DNA of 64,000 nt from Candidatus Rikenella faecigallinarum (GCA_019113395.1 DXHL01000021.1:180237-244236); one strand, 5' to 3'. Shown: positions 27,620 to 39,314, counted from the stretch's first letter. A program made the numbers and translations. The notes: a model not told the origin generated them from the letters alone.

Positions 27620-29638
27620 TTATTCGGTTTCGACTTTAGCCCGTTTGCTGTCCCAGATGAAGTAGAGAATCAGTGCGAGGTACATCACAATGGCGAGGTA
27701 GCCGGCCCCAGTCGAGGCATTCCATTGTGTAGCGAACCAGTCGCAGCCGAAGTATCGGAGCATGGCGCTGACCACCCCCATGAGGGCGCCGCCGGCAATG
27801 AATCCGGATGCGATGAGGGTTCCTCGGTCTTTACGAGCCGTATTGACAGCCTTGTCTTTCGAGCGGGTGGTGACATACCAGCTGATAAGCCCTCCGACGA
27901 GGAGCGGCGTGTTGAGTTCAAGCGGGATAAACATCCCGAGAGCAAAGGCCAAAGCGGGTACGCCAATCATGGTGAGGATAAGGGCCAGCGCTGCCCCAGC
28001 GCCATAGAGAAGCCAGGGCGTAGCGCCTCCCTCCATGAGGGGTTTGATAACTGCCGCCATGGCGTTTGCCTGCGGAGCAACCAATGCCCCTTCTCCTGTA
28101 AAACCGTAGGTTTTGTTGAGCAGAATCATGACCCCGCCGACGGTAGCAGCCGAGACGACGGTACCGAGGAATTTCCATGCCTCCTGTTTCGCAGGGGTTG
28201 TCCCAATCCAGTAACCGATTTTGAGGTCGGTGATGAAACCGCCTGCCATGGCAAGGGCCGTGCAGACCACGCCTCCAATAATCATCGCAGCGACCATTCC
28301 GCTGGTTCCGTGGAGTCCGACCCCGGCCAGGATAAGGGAACTGAGGATAAGCGTCATGAGGGTCATTCCGGAGACGGGATTGTTTCCGACGATGGCAATG
28401 GCGTTGGCAGCAACGGTAGTAAAGAGGAATGCGATGACAAAGACGATGAGGATACCGACAAGCGCCAAGGTGATGTTCTGCACGACACCGAGCGCGAAGA
28501 AGATAAAGAGTGCCACGAGCGTAACGAGGAGCCCGATGAGGATGATTTTCATCGGAATGTCGCGTTGGGTACGTACTTCGGATTCACCGTTTTGAGTTGA
28601 TTTTTTGCCTTTGAGCTCCGAGACGGCGAGTCCGACGGCCTGTCGAATGATTTTCGAGGAGCGGATGATGCCGATAATGCCCGCCATGGCGATACCCCCG
28701 ATACCGATGTGTCGGGCGTAGTTGCGGAAGATGTCTTCGGGCGACATTTGTCCGAGGAGCGCCGTGACGCCTTCGCCAACGGCAACGGTTTGCCCGTCTG
28801 CGAAGTAGCTGATGAAGGGGATAAGGACGAACCATACGGTGAACGAGCCGGCACAGATGATGGCGGCATATTTCAGGCCGACAATATAGCCGAGCCCCAG
28901 GACGGCGGCCCCTGTATTGACGCTGAATACGACTTTGGCTTTTTGCGCGAGGGCATCGCCCCAGGCGGCGATACGGGTCGAGATGGTTTCGGTCCACCAC
29001 CCGAAGGTGCTGATGACAAAGTCATAGAGCCCTCCGACGAGCCCGCTGACGGCAAGCAGTTTGGCCTGGTTCCCTTTTTTTTCGCCGCTGACGAGCACCT
29101 CGGTTGTAGCCGTAGCTTCAGGGAAGGGGTATTTCCCGTGCATATCCTTGACGAAGTATTTTCGGAAAGGGATAAGGAAGAGGATACCGAGGAAACCTCC
29201 GAATAGCGAGGAGAGGAATACCTGGTAGAAAGCGGCGTCAAGTCCGAGGATGTAGAGGGCCGGGAGGGTAAAGATGGCTCCGGCAACAATCACGCCCGAA
29301 CTGGCCCCGATGGATTGTATGATGACGTTTTGTCCGAGCATGTTTTTCTTGCCGGTGAGGTTTCCAACGCCGACGGCAATGATGGCGATGGGGATGGCGG
29401 CTTCAAAGACCTGTCCGACGCGGAGTCCGAGGTATGCGGCAGCGGCGGAGAAGATAACGGCCATGATAATCCCGAAGGTCACCGAGTATGGGGTTACCTC
29501 TTTGGGTTTGGGTGCGTTATCCGGGAGGAGGGGTTTGTAGGTTTCGCCGGGCGCGAGTTCGCGGTAGGCGTTTTCGGGGATGGAGGCAGGTGTTTGATTC
29601 TGCATCTCCTCGTGAGAAGGGTTTTCGTTGGGTTGCAT
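27620..29638 (-). CDS. OPT family oligopeptide transporter
   Basis: Polytopic; GIIMAVIFSAAAAYLGLRVGQVFEAAIPIAIIAVG, KYPFPEATATTEVLVSGEK. Confidence 0.9.
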   Translation of the reverse strand: MQPNENPSHEEMQNQTPASIPENAYRELAPGETYKPLLPDNAPKPKEVTPYSVTFGIIMAVIFSAAAAYLGLRVGQVFEAAIPIAIIAVGVGNLTGKKNMLGQNVIIQSIGASSGVIVAGAIFTLPALYILGLDAAFYQVFLSSLFGGFLGILFLIPFRKYFVKDMHGKYPFPEATATTEVLVSGEKKGNQAKLLAVSGLVGGLYDFVISTFGWWTETISTRIAAWGDALAQKAKVVFSVNTGAAVLGLGYIVGLKYAAIICAGSFTVWFVLIPFISYFADGQTVAVGEGVTALLGQMSPEDIFRNYARHIGIGGIAMAGIIGIIRSSKIIRQAVGLAVSELKGKKSTQNGESEVRTQRDIPMKIILIGLLVTLVALFIFFALGVVQNITLALVGILIVFVIAFLFTTVAANAIAIVGNNPVSGMTLMTLILSSLILAGVGLHGTSGMVAAMIIGGVVCTALAMAGGFITDLKIGYWIGTTPAKQEAWKFLGTVVSAATVGGVMILLNKTYGFTGEGALVAPQANAMAAVIKPLMEGGATPWLLYGAGAALALILTMIGVPALAFALGMFIPLELNTPLLVGGLISWYVTTRSKDKAVNTARKDRGTLIASGFIAGGALMGVVSAMLRYFGCDWFATQWNASTGAGYLAIVMYLALILYFIWDSKRAKVETE

Positions 29639-29807
29639 TGGGGTTTTGGCTTGATATGGGTAAATGGGGTGTTGTATTCGGTAATATTACAGGGGGGGAG
29701 GAGGGAGAGTATGCCCCGAGGAGTATCTGCTTTCTTTCACCGCACAGGCAGGAGGCATCGGGTCTCACGGCCCCGACCGCAGGAATGTCGTACGGGTCGA
29801 ATAACAT

Positions 29808-29833
29808 AAGAGGGGGACTCCTCTCCCCCTCTT
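29808..29833 (-). terminator. terminator of galE
   Basis: aagaggggga-ctcctc-tccccctctt next to the 3' end of galE. Confidence 0.6.
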
Positions 29834-29843
29834 GACGAAAGTT

Positions 29844-30881
29844 TTACAATCCTCTGACGTGTTTTTCCCAGGCCCACGCAGCGCGGAGCGTATCTCCGAG
29901 GTCACGTTCGGCTTTCCATCCGAGTTCCGTGTTGGCCAGTTCGGTCGATGCCCAGATTTTTTCCACATCGCCGGGTCTGCGGGGAGCAATTTTGTGGGGT
30001 ACGGGCACTCCATTGACCTTTTCGAAGAGATTGACGAGTTCCAGCACCGACACCGGCGTTCCCGTTCCGATGTTGAAGATTTCGAACCGTTCTTTGGTTT
30101 TCCCTTGCACCATTCTGTCCACGGCGACCACGTGCGCCCGTGCCAAATCGACCACATCGATATAGTCTCTGAGGCAGGAGCCGTCCGGGGTGTCGTAGTC
30201 GTCACCAAATACGGAGAGTTCCTTGCGAATCCCGGCCGCAGTCTGCGTGATGAAGGGCACCAGATTAGCGGGCACCCCCTTGGGGAGTTCCCCAATCAGT
30301 GCCGAAGGATGGGCCCCGATGGGGTTGAAGTATCGGAGGGCAATGGCCTGAAGGGAGGTAACTGCCGCCACGGTATCCTGAATGATGTCTTCGCTCATCT
30401 GTTTGGTGAGTCCGTAGGGCGAGTTTGCACGTTGGCGCGGGGTCTGTTCCGTAGCGGGGAGCACTTCAGGCTGCCCGTAGACAGTCGCCGACGAGGAGAA
30501 TACGATATTATGCACCCCGCACTCCTTCATCAGGGAGAGCACATTGAGGAGCGAGTCGAGGTTGTTGTGGAAGTATTTGAGCGGTTCGGCGACCGATTCC
30601 CCAACGGCTTTGAATGCCGCGAAGTGGATAACCGAGTCGAAGTCGTATTTGTCGAAGACTTGTCGTTTGAGGGTTTGGATGTCGCAGCAGTCCACCTGTT
30701 CGAATGGAACGGGGTGTCCGACGATTTGTTCGACGCCTTTTACTGCGGAGAGTTCCGAGTTGGAGAGGTTATCCGCAATGACCACGTTGTACCCTGCATG
30801 GATAAGTTCCACGGTGGTATGGGTACCGATGTACCCGGCCCCACCGGCCACGAGTACTGTTTTTTGTTTATTGGAAGACAT
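29844..30881 (-). CDS. galE: UDP-glucose 4-epimerase
   Basis: VLVAGGAGYIGTHTTVEL, SPYGLTKQMSEDI, RYFNPIGAHPS. Confidence 0.95.
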   Translation of the reverse strand: MSSNKQKTVLVAGGAGYIGTHTTVELIHAGYNVVIADNLSNSELSAVKGVEQIVGHPVPFEQVDCCDIQTLKRQVFDKYDFDSVIHFAAFKAVGESVAEPLKYFHNNLDSLLNVLSLMKECGVHNIVFSSSATVYGQPEVLPATEQTPRQRANSPYGLTKQMSEDIIQDTVAAVTSLQAIALRYFNPIGAHPSALIGELPKGVPANLVPFITQTAAGIRKELSVFGDDYDTPDGSCLRDYIDVVDLARAHVVAVDRMVQGKTKERFEIFNIGTGTPVSVLELVNLFEKVNGVPVPHKIAPRRPGDVEKIWASTELANTELGWKAERDLGDTLRAAWAWEKHVRGL

Positions 30882-30993
30882 GGTATGTGTGAGTAAAAAG
30901 TTACAAGGTTATCATCTCATTCTCCACAGTTCCGGACATTTTCATATCCCTATCGGCCGCAAGCGGAGGTTCTGCTGCCGTTCGGGTTCCGGC

Positions 30994-32130
30994 TTAGGGT
31001 TTCTGCATCACTTCGTGTTCGGCCAGTTCGCGTCCGTATCGTGCGATAAGTTTGTTGAGGGTAACGTTCACCCCGACACCAAGGAGGATATCGATAAGCA
31101 GAATCCAGGTAATCGCGACGTGACAGAGTTCAGCCAGGAGCACATTAAGAATAACATATCCGGCCTCCATCAGCAGGAGTATGCCCGTACTTTGGAGGTG
31201 GGTTCGATTGAGTTGCAGGAGTTTGTGGTGGATATGGTTTTTATCGGGGTAGAAAGGAGATTTTCCTTTGGAGATTCGGCTGACAAAGACCCGGCAGGTA
31301 TCGAACACGGGGAGCATAAGGAGTCCGAGGACCACCGCCAGTGTCAAGTGGAGTCCGAGGGTAATGAAGGTTGTATTTTCGAGGTTGATAAATTTGAGGC
31401 ACAGGAATATAATCATATACCCGAGCGAGAGCGAGCCAGTATCTCCCATAAAGACTTTGAGGCGTGTTCCGAGTACGTTGTACTGGAAGAAAGCAATCAG
31501 GACCCCGACCATGCCGAAGGCGAACATGGCATAGACATAGAGTTGGTTGTAGATAAAGAATCCTCCGAGGGTAGTGAGAATTATTGTTCCGAGTCCTGAG
31601 CAGAGTCCATCAACTCCGTCGATGAGGTTAAAGGCATTGACCGTCAGGACAACGACGACAATCGTCAGGAATGCGTCGAGCAGGAACGGGAGCCTGTGTA
31701 CTCCGAAGAGCCCCTGGAAGTCAAAGACCGTGACTCCGGCGAGCACCAGACATACGGCGGCAAAGATTTGCGCGATGAATTTGCTGCGGTATCCGACTCC
31801 GATGAGGTCATCGACCATCCCGACGAAGTACAGGATAAGCATTCCGGACATGACAAAGAGGAACTCGGTGAGGAGTTCGAGTTGGAGGTCAAATGAGATA
31901 TCGTACCCGTAGTAGTATCGTAGTCCGAGGACAAAGGCGAAAGAGAACAGGGCCGCGGGGAAGAACGAGAGTCCTCCGAGTCTGGGAATAGCTCCTTTGT
32001 GGACTTTACGGGCGTTATGTTCGTCGAAGAGGCGTTTGATTTTGGCAATGATGACGATACGGGGTATTGCGAACCACCCGATAGCTGCCGAAATAGCGAA
32101 AGTAAGTATGACAAAAAGGATATAGGTCAT
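30994..32130 (-). CDS. MraY/WecA-like glycosyl-phosphate transferase (undecaprenyl-phosphate GlcNAc-1-phosphate transferase family)
   Basis: VHKGAIPRLGGLSFF, NAFNLIDGVDGLCSGLG, FMGDTGSLSLGY. Confidence 0.9.
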   Translation of the reverse strand: MTYILFVILTFAISAAIGWFAIPRIVIIAKIKRLFDEHNARKVHKGAIPRLGGLSFFPAALFSFAFVLGLRYYYGYDISFDLQLELLTEFLFVMSGMLILYFVGMVDDLIGVGYRSKFIAQIFAAVCLVLAGVTVFDFQGLFGVHRLPFLLDAFLTIVVVVLTVNAFNLIDGVDGLCSGLGTIILTTLGGFFIYNQLYVYAMFAFGMVGVLIAFFQYNVLGTRLKVFMGDTGSLSLGYMIIFLCLKFINLENTTFITLGLHLTLAVVLGLLMLPVFDTCRVFVSRISKGKSPFYPDKNHIHHKLLQLNRTHLQSTGILLLMEAGYVILNVLLAELCHVAITWILLIDILLGVGVNVTLNKLIARYGRELAEHEVMQKP

Positions 32131-32210
32131 CGTCCAGATTTAAGCATGCATATAGTCAAAGACAAATATACGCAGATATTCGGAGTTGTCCAACAGCGTG
32201 AGGGGGATAG

Positions 32211-32243
32211 TTGTCGCAGTGCGATGAAAAATTCGTACCTTTG
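32211..32243 (+). promoter_or_regulatory. Bacteroidetes-type promoter of lysS (TTG-N22-TACCTTTG)
   Basis: ttg at 32211-32213, tacctttg at 32236-32243, 70 nt before the lysS ATG. Confidence 0.55.
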
Positions 32244-32312
32244 CAGGAGCGGATTCGTTTTCAGGAGCCCTGTCCGCGAGGGCGCTATACAGGCAAATCA
32301 GATTCACAGGAT

Positions 32313-34052
32313 ATGGAACAAACAGAATTGAGCGAGCAGGAGATATTGCGTCGCGAGTCGATGAAGAAGTTGCGGGAATTGGGCATCGAGCCCTATCCGG
32401 CGGCAGAATATAAGGTAACGGCCACGGCCGCCGAGATACGGGAGAAGTACACTCCGGATAGCACGGCGTATGGCGATGTTTGCATAGCCGGCCGTATCAT
32501 GAGTCGGCGTATTATGGGGAGTGCGTCGTTTTTCGAGTTGCAGGACCATACGGGTCGGATACAGGTGTATATCAAGCGTGACGACATTTGCCCGGAGGGA
32601 GACCCGACGCTATACAATGTAGTTTTCAAGAAGCTGTTGGACATTGGTGACATTGTCGGGGTTCGGGGTTTTGCTTTCATTACCCAGATGGGCGAGTTGT
32701 CGGTCCACTGCAAGGAGCTGACCGTCTTGAGCAAGTCGTTGCGTCCGTTGCCCATTGTGAAGGAGAAGGACGGTCAGGTGTTCGATGCGTTCAGCGACCC
32801 GGAGCAGCGTTACCGTATGCGGTATGTGGATTTGATTGTGAATCCCCAGGTGAAGGAGGTCTTTTTGCAGCGTTCGAAGATAATCGCAACGATGCGGCGT
32901 TTTTTCAACGAGCGCGGCTATGTGGAGGTGGAGACCCCGATATTGCAGCCGATACCGGGTGGCGCCGCCGCCCGTCCGTTCATCACGCACCACAACACGC
33001 TGGATATTCCGTTGTATCTTCGGATAGCCAACGAGTTGTACTTGAAGCGGTTGATAGTCGGGGGATTTGACGGGGTCTACGAATTTGCCAAGGATTTCCG
33101 TAACGAGGGTATGGACCGCACGCACAATCCCGAGTTTACGGTGATGGAGATTTACATTGCGTATAAGGACTACCGTTGGATGATGGAGTTCACGGAGCAG
33201 ATGATAGAGACTGTAGCGAAGGAGCTTCACGGCGGTCAGACGGAGGTTCAGATAGGCGAGCGCAAGATAGACTTTAAGGCTCCGTTCCGTCGGTTGTCGA
33301 TGACGGATGCGATACGTGAGAAGACCGGTTTCGATATTACAGGCAAGACGGAAGAGGAGCTTCGCACGGCATGTCGAGAGATGGGGGTTGAGATAGACGA
33401 CACGATGGGTAAAGGGAAGTTGATTGATGCGATTTTTGGAGCGAAGTGCGAAGAGGATTTGATACAGCCGACCTTCGTAACGGACTATCCGATAGAGATG
33501 TCTCCGTTGTGTAAACGGCATCGCGACAATCCGGAGCTGACCGAGCGTTTTGAGTTGTTTGTGAACGGGAAGGAGTTGTGCAATGCCTACTCGGAGTTGA
33601 ACGACCCGGTAGACCAGTTGGAGCGTTTCCAGGAGCAGTTGCGGTTGTCGGAGAAGGGGGACGATGAAGCGATGTTTATCGACATGGACTTTGTTCGGGC
33701 GTTGGAATACGGGATGCCTACCTGTTCCGGGATGGGTATCGGGATTGACCGCCTGACGATGTTCATGACCAATCAGGCTTCGATACAGGATGTCCTGTTT
33801 TTCCCGCAGATGCGTCCGGAGAAGAAGGTTGTTCGTGACGAGGAGGGAGCATATACGGCGCTTGGTGTGCCTGCGGAGTGGGTTTCTGTGTTGCAGAAGA
33901 TGGGTTATGTGACGGTATCGTCGTTGAGCGGTCTGGCTCCGGGCAAATTGTTCAATGACTTGTGCAGTTTCAACAAGAAGAATAAGTTGGGATTGAAGAA
34001 TCCGAGTGCAGAGGAAGTGAAGGGATGGATTTCCGGAGCAGGAGCCCAATAG
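32313..34052 (+). CDS. lysS: lysine--tRNA ligase, class II
   Basis: [40 protein letters not shown]; start [30 protein letters not shown] chosen after promoter. Confidence 0.96.
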   Translation: MEQTELSEQEILRRESMKKLRELGIEPYPAAEYKVTATAAEIREKYTPDSTAYGDVCIAGRIMSRRIMGSASFFELQDHTGRIQVYIKRDDICPEGDPTLYNVVFKKLLDIGDIVGVRGFAFITQMGELSVHCKELTVLSKSLRPLPIVKEKDGQVFDAFSDPEQRYRMRYVDLIVNPQVKEVFLQRSKIIATMRRFFNERGYVEVETPILQPIPGGAAARPFITHHNTLDIPLYLRIANELYLKRLIVGGFDGVYEFAKDFRNEGMDRTHNPEFTVMEIYIAYKDYRWMMEFTEQMIETVAKELHGGQTEVQIGERKIDFKAPFRRLSMTDAIREKTGFDITGKTEEELRTACREMGVEIDDTMGKGKLIDAIFGAKCEEDLIQPTFVTDYPIEMSPLCKRHRDNPELTERFELFVNGKELCNAYSELNDPVDQLERFQEQLRLSEKGDDEAMFIDMDFVRALEYGMPTCSGMGIGIDRLTMFMTNQASIQDVLFFPQMRPEKKVVRDEEGAYTALGVPAEWVSVLQKMGYVTVSSLSGLAPGKLFNDLCSFNKKNKLGLKNPSAEEVKGWISGAGAQ

Positions 34053-34085
34053 CGAATATCATCTGCGCCCTTTATGGGTTATATA

Positions 34086-34117
34086 CAGCCACCGCTTCAT
34101 GCGGTGGCTGTTTTTGT
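34086..34117 (+). terminator. intrinsic terminator of lysS
   Basis: cagccaccgc-ttcat-gcggtggctg followed by tttttgttt. Confidence 0.92.
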
Positions 34118-34131
34118 TTATGGGGATATTG

Positions 34132-34746
34132 GGCCGCAAGGACGCATTTCCGGGGGCCGACGGCAGCACGATAGGTTCCACCCTCCAAACTATGTTAATT
34201 TATGACAGTAATAACACTCCACTGACTGATGGAAGTACGGGCGTAAAATTAGTGGATATTACAACGGAGGATGTATTGAATGAAAATATCGCACAAGTTT
34301 ATGCCCATAAGAATCCATTGACATTTATTTATAACGTAGACAATCTTGGGGATTGGTATACCAATAATTTTAGTTTTCAGGATAATATGTTGTGGGGGGA
34401 TAAGGATAAAAAGAGTGTGTTCGACCCGTGCCCCGCAGGTTGGCAGGTACCGACAGATTCAGAAAAGACATTTGGAGACTTTTCGACTACTACCATGACC
34501 TTATCGGGTTGGGGTATGAATGTATCCAATGGGAGAACTTATAGCAATACTTCATGGTTTCCTGCAACAGGGTATCGTAACCGCACTAGTGGTACATTAT
34601 ACAGTGTTGGCAGCAACGGCTACTATTGGTCTGTTTCCGTGAGTGGCACGAATGCCAAGTACATGTACTTTTCTATGAGCGAAGTCATCCCTACCCGTAC
34701 CAATGGCCGCGGTTATGGTTTTTCGGTCCGTTGCATACAGGAGTAG
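34132..34746 (+). pseudogene. cassette B: start-less FISUMP-type C-terminal domain
   Basis: GRKDAFPGADGSTIGSTLQ...AHKNPLTFIYN...LWGDKDKKSVFDPCPAGWQVPTD...RGYGFSVRCIQE*. The track ATG at 34099 lies inside the lysS terminator hairpin. Confidence 0.82.
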
Positions 34747-34912
34747 CGTGAGGGAATCGAAGGAGCGGGATAAGGGGGAGTAATCCGCAGGGGTATCCGT
34801 GTAGGGGAAGAGGGGGAAGGCGCAGGGAGCCGCTCAGCCTCTCCTGGAGGGAAGAGAGTGCAAAGAGCAGATAAACCCCAGGCGAGGAAACCCGAACACG
34901 AGAAGGGAGTCC
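34747..34912 (+). repeat. cassette 3' constant box, copy B
   Basis: Near-identical to copies A, C and D. Confidence 0.9.
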
Positions 34913-35560
34913 CCACAGCATGACCCCTCCGACTTAACACCCAAGCGAAGCCGACTGCAGCAGCAGTCGTGCAGGCCGAAGCCGCCCCCAGCGGAGGCCT
35001 GCTCTGAGGCGAGCATGCCCCGCCGGCTTCGACCTGAGAACGCTTTGTGGCAAAACACAAATCGATTCGCGCACCAAACGGCACCGGGTTGCCTCAGCAA
35101 AACGTATTCCCCGCTGCCGGCGAAGTGTGAGGTAAACACAAATCAGCTGGAGTCCCCGGCAACACCCGCAGCCAGAGAAGGGAAGAGAGAGCACGCCGCG
35201 CGGGCACTCTTTCAGCCCTTCGCCGGGGATGGCTGCGGGCTGACGGTTTCTAACGAAACCGTAGCGGCTCAGACTATTATTCCCTCCTCTTTCGGCGGCA
35301 CCGCCTCCCCCGCTGGCTGCGGCCTGACACAACTTCTGCGAAGTCGCATTCGATTTAATAACACAAGTCGGTTCGCGTGCAGAGCGGCACCCGGACGGAT
35401 CCAGTGGAGGACACGCGAGAAGCGCAGGCCTCCGCAGCCCTCCGCAGCCCGATGGCTTCGGCCTGTCACGGTTGCTCACGCAACCGCAGGCTTTTGTCAA
35501 TACAATTCGGTTCGGGTGCCGCTGGGTACTCCAGCCAAGCCGCCTCTACCCTCTATACTT
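34913..35560 (+). repeat. hairpin-array flank of cassette B
   Basis: Palindromes caggccgaagccg...cggcttcgacctg, cccgcagcca...tggctgcggg, acttctgcgaagt, ggtttctaacgaaacc, ggttgctcacgcaacc. Confidence 0.8.
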
Positions 35561-35811
35561 CACAAGCAGCAACCCGACAACACAAAATAGACTCCCGATA
35601 GTCAGCAAAACAGATAGGGATAGACACGGGCGACTGGTACATTTTAGAGAGTGTCCGCATTATTTTGGTTATCCGTATCTGAGCAAAGAACCTTGACAGG
35701 TTCACCTTTCACTCTTCAGACAGCCATTACCCTGCAATTCAGTTTCGCATCATAGAAAGGATAGAGACACACTTCTTCATTTGGTATAAATTCACACATT
35801 CCATAAAAAAA

Positions 35812-35846
35812 TCTCACCCCATCCAGCATGACCGGATGAGGTGAGG
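35812..35846 (-). terminator. terminator of secA
   Basis: ctcacc..atccag-catgac-cggatgaggtgag with T-run on minus strand. Confidence 0.75.
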
Positions 35847-35887
35847 TTCACATTCATATCAGGAAAGAGGTATACCCTAACAACCTG

Positions 35888-38800
35888 TTACATGGCTCCG
35901 TGGCAGTTTTTATACTTTTTACCGGAGCCACAGGGACAGGGGTCATTGCGTCCCACCCGTTTTTCGGCATGCGCCGGTGCCGGTTTAGCGCTCGTCGAAG
36001 AGGCCGAGCCTCCTCCCGCCACAGCACGGGGCGGCACAGGCCCTTCATTCCGTGAAGTTTGCATACGATTCATGTCGGGACGATTCCGAGCCGGGATAGC
36101 CTGCTGCGGTTGAGCCTGAGGTGTCGGTTGGGGGGCACCCTGCCCTGCTCCGGCCGGCGCCAGCGGCAGGTAGACCTTGAAGAGCATTGAGAGCACTTCA
36201 CGATTGATTTTTTCAATCATTTTACGGAAGAGTTCGAACGATTCGAACTTATAAATCAAGAGCGGGTCTTTCTGTTCGTAGGCGGCATTTTGGACCGATT
36301 GTTTGAGGTCGTCCATGTCGCGGAGATGTTCTTTCCAGTCGTCATCGATGGTGATGAGCATCATCACACGGCTAAATGCCTTATGGATTTCCAGCCCTTT
36401 GGATTCCACGGCGCGTTTGAAATTGACAGGCACATTCAGCCCGCGTTTTCCGTCCGTCAGCGGAATCGTAATGTTTTCGAACTTATCGCCCTGCTCTTTG
36501 TAGATGGCCTCGAGCACAGGATATGCCTGTTGAGCAATCTGGGAAGCGCGACGTTTGAGGGCGCTGCGCATATCGCCGAGGAGCATTTCGGCCAGTTGCT
36601 GGTCTTTGAGGTCATTGTACTCTTCTTCGGTGAAGGAGGGTTCAATGGAGATTTGTCGGATAAGTTCAACTTTGAACTCCTCGAAGGGGAGTCCCCGATA
36701 ATTTTCAATAAAGGTTTCAGCAAAGTCGGTCATCATGTTATTGACATCGACTTCGATACGTTCGCCGAAAACGGCATTGTGCCGACGCGTGTAGATAACT
36801 TCGCGCTGGGAGTTCATCACGTCGTCGTATTCGAGGAGGCGTTTACGAATCCCGAAGTTGTTCTCTTCAACCTTCTTTTGGGCACGTTCAATGGCACGGC
36901 TCATCATACCTGCCTGGATGACCTCGCCTTCCTTCAGCCCCATGGAGTCCATCAGTCGGGCAATGCGTTCGGAGCCGAAGAGACGCATGAGGTCATCTTC
37001 GAGCGATACGAAGAATTGCGACGAGCCGGGGTCTCCTTGACGTCCGGCACGCCCGCGGAGCTGACGATCCACACGCCTCGACTCGTGGCGTTCGGTCCCG
37101 ATAATGGCCAACCCGCCGGCCTCGCGCACCTCGGGGGTCAGTTTGATGTCGGTACCACGCCCCGCCATGTTCGTGGCGATGGTCACCTGTCCGGGCCGAC
37201 CCGCTTCGGCCACGATTTGGGCTTCGAGCTGGTGTTGTTTGGCATTGAGGACGTTGTGTTTAATCCCCCGCAGTTTGAGCATCTTGGAGAGGAGCTCGGA
37301 GATTTCGACGGAGGTAGTCCCCACCAACACCGGTCGCCCTTCACCGACGAGTTTGACGATTTCGTCAATCACCGCGGCATATTTTTCGCGTTTGGTCTTG
37401 TAGATAAGGTCCTGGTAGTCTTTACGGATAACCGGGCGGTTTGTCGGGATAACGATAACGTCCAGTTTGTAGATATTCCAGAGTTCCGATGCTTCGGTTT
37501 CGGCTGTCCCGGTCATCCCGGCCAGCTTGTGGTACATACGGAAATAGTTCTGGAGGGTAATGGTGGCAAAGGTTTGCGTTGCCGCCTCCACTTTCACACG
37601 CTCTTTAGCTTCGATAGCCTGGTGGAGGCCGTCCGAGTAGCGTCGCCCGTCAAGGATACGTCCCGTCTGTTCATCGACAATCTTCACCTTGTTGTCCATG
37701 ACCACGTATTCGGTATCCTTTTCGAAGAGGGCATAGGCTTTGAGGAGTTGATGCACGGTGTGTACGCGTTCCGATTTGAGGGCGTACTCACTGAGCAACT
37801 TATCCTTGGCCGCCAACCGTTCTTCGACGGTCATATCGCTTTTTTCGAGGGTAGCAATTTCGCTTCCTATGTCGGGCAGGATGAAGAATCGCTTGTCGTT
37901 CATGTTCCCCGCCAGCGCATCGTGTCCCTTGTCGGTGAGTTCCACGGAGTGCAGTTTCTCGTCGATAACGAAGTAGAGGTCATCGGTCACTTCGTGCATC
38001 CGTTTGCTGTTGTCCTGCATGTAGAAGTTTTCGGTTTTCTGCATGAGGGCTTTCATTCCGGGTTCGGAGAGGAACTTGATAAGGGGTTTGTATTTGGGGA
38101 GCCCCTTGTGCACGGCCAACAGGAGTTTTCCGCCCTTGGCTTCGTCCCCCTCGGCAATCACTTTACGAGCTTCGGCCAGCAGGGAGGTGCAGAGGTTGCG
38201 CTGAAGGTTGTAGAGCGATTCGACCTGTCCGCGGTACTCTTCGAAGAGCTGGTCTTCGCCGCGGGGTACGGGTCCCGAGATAATCAGCGGGGTACGTGCA
38301 TCGTCGATAAGGACGGAGTCCACCTCATCGACAATGGCATAGTGGTGTTCGCGCTGCACGAGGTCACCCGGGTCGATGGCCATATTGTCGCGCAGGTAGT
38401 CGAACCCGAATTCGTTGTTGGTCCCGAAGGTAATGTCGCAGTTGTATGCTTTGCGGCGTTCGTCGGAGTTGGGTTGGTGTTTGTCGATGCAATCGACCGT
38501 GAGGCCGTGGAACTGGTAGATGGGGCCCATCCACTCCGAGTCGCGTCGGGCAAGGTAGTCATTGACAGTCACCACGTGCACCCCTTTTCCCGCGAGCGCA
38601 TTCAGGAAAACGGGGAGCGTAGCCACGAGGGTTTTCCCTTCACCGGTCGCCATTTCGGCGACATTGCCTTTGTGGAGTGCCACCCCGCCGAAGAGTTGGA
38701 CATCGTAGTGAATCATGTCCCAGGTGATTTCGTTTCCACCGGCGAGCCAGTGGTTTTGGTAGACGGCTTTATCCCCGTCGATGCGGACAAAATCTTTCCC

Positions 38801-39232
38801 CTGTGCGGCGAGTTCACGGTCAGCGTCTGTTGCCGTTACGGTAATGGTTTCGTTTTGAGCGAAGCGCCGTGCCGTATCCTTGACAATAGCAAAGACCTCG
38901 GGCAGAATCTCATTCAGGACCGATTCAATGGTTTCATTGACGTGTTTTTTGAGTCTGTCGATTTCGGTGGCGATTCGTTCCTTTTCGTCGATTTCGACGT
39001 CTGCCGCTTCGAGTTTGGCCTTGAGTTCGGCGATTCGGTCTTCGTCTTCGCGGAGCCGTTCGCGGATAAGTTCTTTGAAGGCGGTGACCCGTGCTCTCAA
39101 TTCATCGTCCGAGAGGGTTTGAATTTGGGGGTAGACGGCCAGGATTTTATCCACGATGGGCTGTATTGCCTTGCGGTCTTTGTCGGCTTTGCTGCCGAAG
39201 AAGAGTTTGAGCAGGCTGGCAGTAACACTCAT
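35888..39232 (-). CDS. secA: preprotein translocase subunit SecA
   Basis: [42 protein letters not shown]-terminal [18 protein letters not shown] zinc motif. Confidence 0.98.
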   Translation of the reverse strand: MSVTASLLKLFFGSKADKDRKAIQPIVDKILAVYPQIQTLSDDELRARVTAFKELIRERLREDEDRIAELKAKLEAADVEIDEKERIATEIDRLKKHVNETIESVLNEILPEVFAIVKDTARRFAQNETITVTATDADRELAAQGKDFVRIDGDKAVYQNHWLAGGNEITWDMIHYDVQLFGGVALHKGNVAEMATGEGKTLVATLPVFLNALAGKGVHVVTVNDYLARRDSEWMGPIYQFHGLTVDCIDKHQPNSDERRKAYNCDITFGTNNEFGFDYLRDNMAIDPGDLVQREHHYAIVDEVDSVLIDDARTPLIISGPVPRGEDQLFEEYRGQVESLYNLQRNLCTSLLAEARKVIAEGDEAKGGKLLLAVHKGLPKYKPLIKFLSEPGMKALMQKTENFYMQDNSKRMHEVTDDLYFVIDEKLHSVELTDKGHDALAGNMNDKRFFILPDIGSEIATLEKSDMTVEERLAAKDKLLSEYALKSERVHTVHQLLKAYALFEKDTEYVVMDNKVKIVDEQTGRILDGRRYSDGLHQAIEAKERVKVEAATQTFATITLQNYFRMYHKLAGMTGTAETEASELWNIYKLDVIVIPTNRPVIRKDYQDLIYKTKREKYAAVIDEIVKLVGEGRPVLVGTTSVEISELLSKMLKLRGIKHNVLNAKQHQLEAQIVAEAGRPGQVTIATNMAGRGTDIKLTPEVREAGGLAIIGTERHESRRVDRQLRGRAGRQGDPGSSQFFVSLEDDLMRLFGSERIARLMDSMGLKEGEVIQAGMMSRAIERAQKKVEENNFGIRKRLLEYDDVMNSQREVIYTRRHNAVFGERIEVDVNNMMTDFAETFIENYRGLPFEEFKVELIRQISIEPSFTEEEYNDLKDQQLAEMLLGDMRSALKRRASQIAQQAYPVLEAIYKEQGDKFENITIPLTDGKRGLNVPVNFKRAVESKGLEIHKAFSRVMMLITIDDDWKEHLRDMDDLKQSVQNAAYEQKDPLLIYKFESFELFRKMIEKINREVLSMLFKVYLPLAPAGAGQGAPQPTPQAQPQQAIPARNRPDMNRMQTSRNEGPVPPRAVAGGGSASSTSAKPAPAHAEKRVGRNDPCPCGSGKKYKNCHGAM

Positions 39233-39314
39233 ATATAACTGGTTTTCTTTTGATTATCGTTTTATCAGGCGAGCCCGGTCGGTTTAGGCTGCGGCCCCGG
39301 CTTTCGGAAAGTAC

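Noticed and set aside
32610-34049. 479-aa ORF antisense to lysS, and similar 58154-59665 opposite glgB
   Set aside because: Antisense frames of confident genes.
34099-34131. Track start of the 34099 ORF (MRWLFLFMGIL) as a signal peptide
   Set aside because: This segment is the lysS terminator hairpin and T-tract; the apparent hydrophobic leader is an artefact of translating T-rich DNA.
34913-35560. CRISPR array
   Set aside because: Repeats are imperfect palindromes of variable size without regular spacers; no cas genes.
34132-35560. Integron gene cassettes with attC sites
   Set aside because: The promoterless ORF plus folded hairpins is superficially similar, but I see no GTTRRRY/RYYYAAC core pair at cassette ends, no integrase, and the loci are dispersed rather than arrayed. 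Worth retesting with an attC covariance model.
36290-39238. 982-aa ORF antisense to secA
   Set aside because: Exact antisense shadow of a highly conserved gene; composition has no family signature. Long antisense ORFs here follow from GC-biased codon usage.
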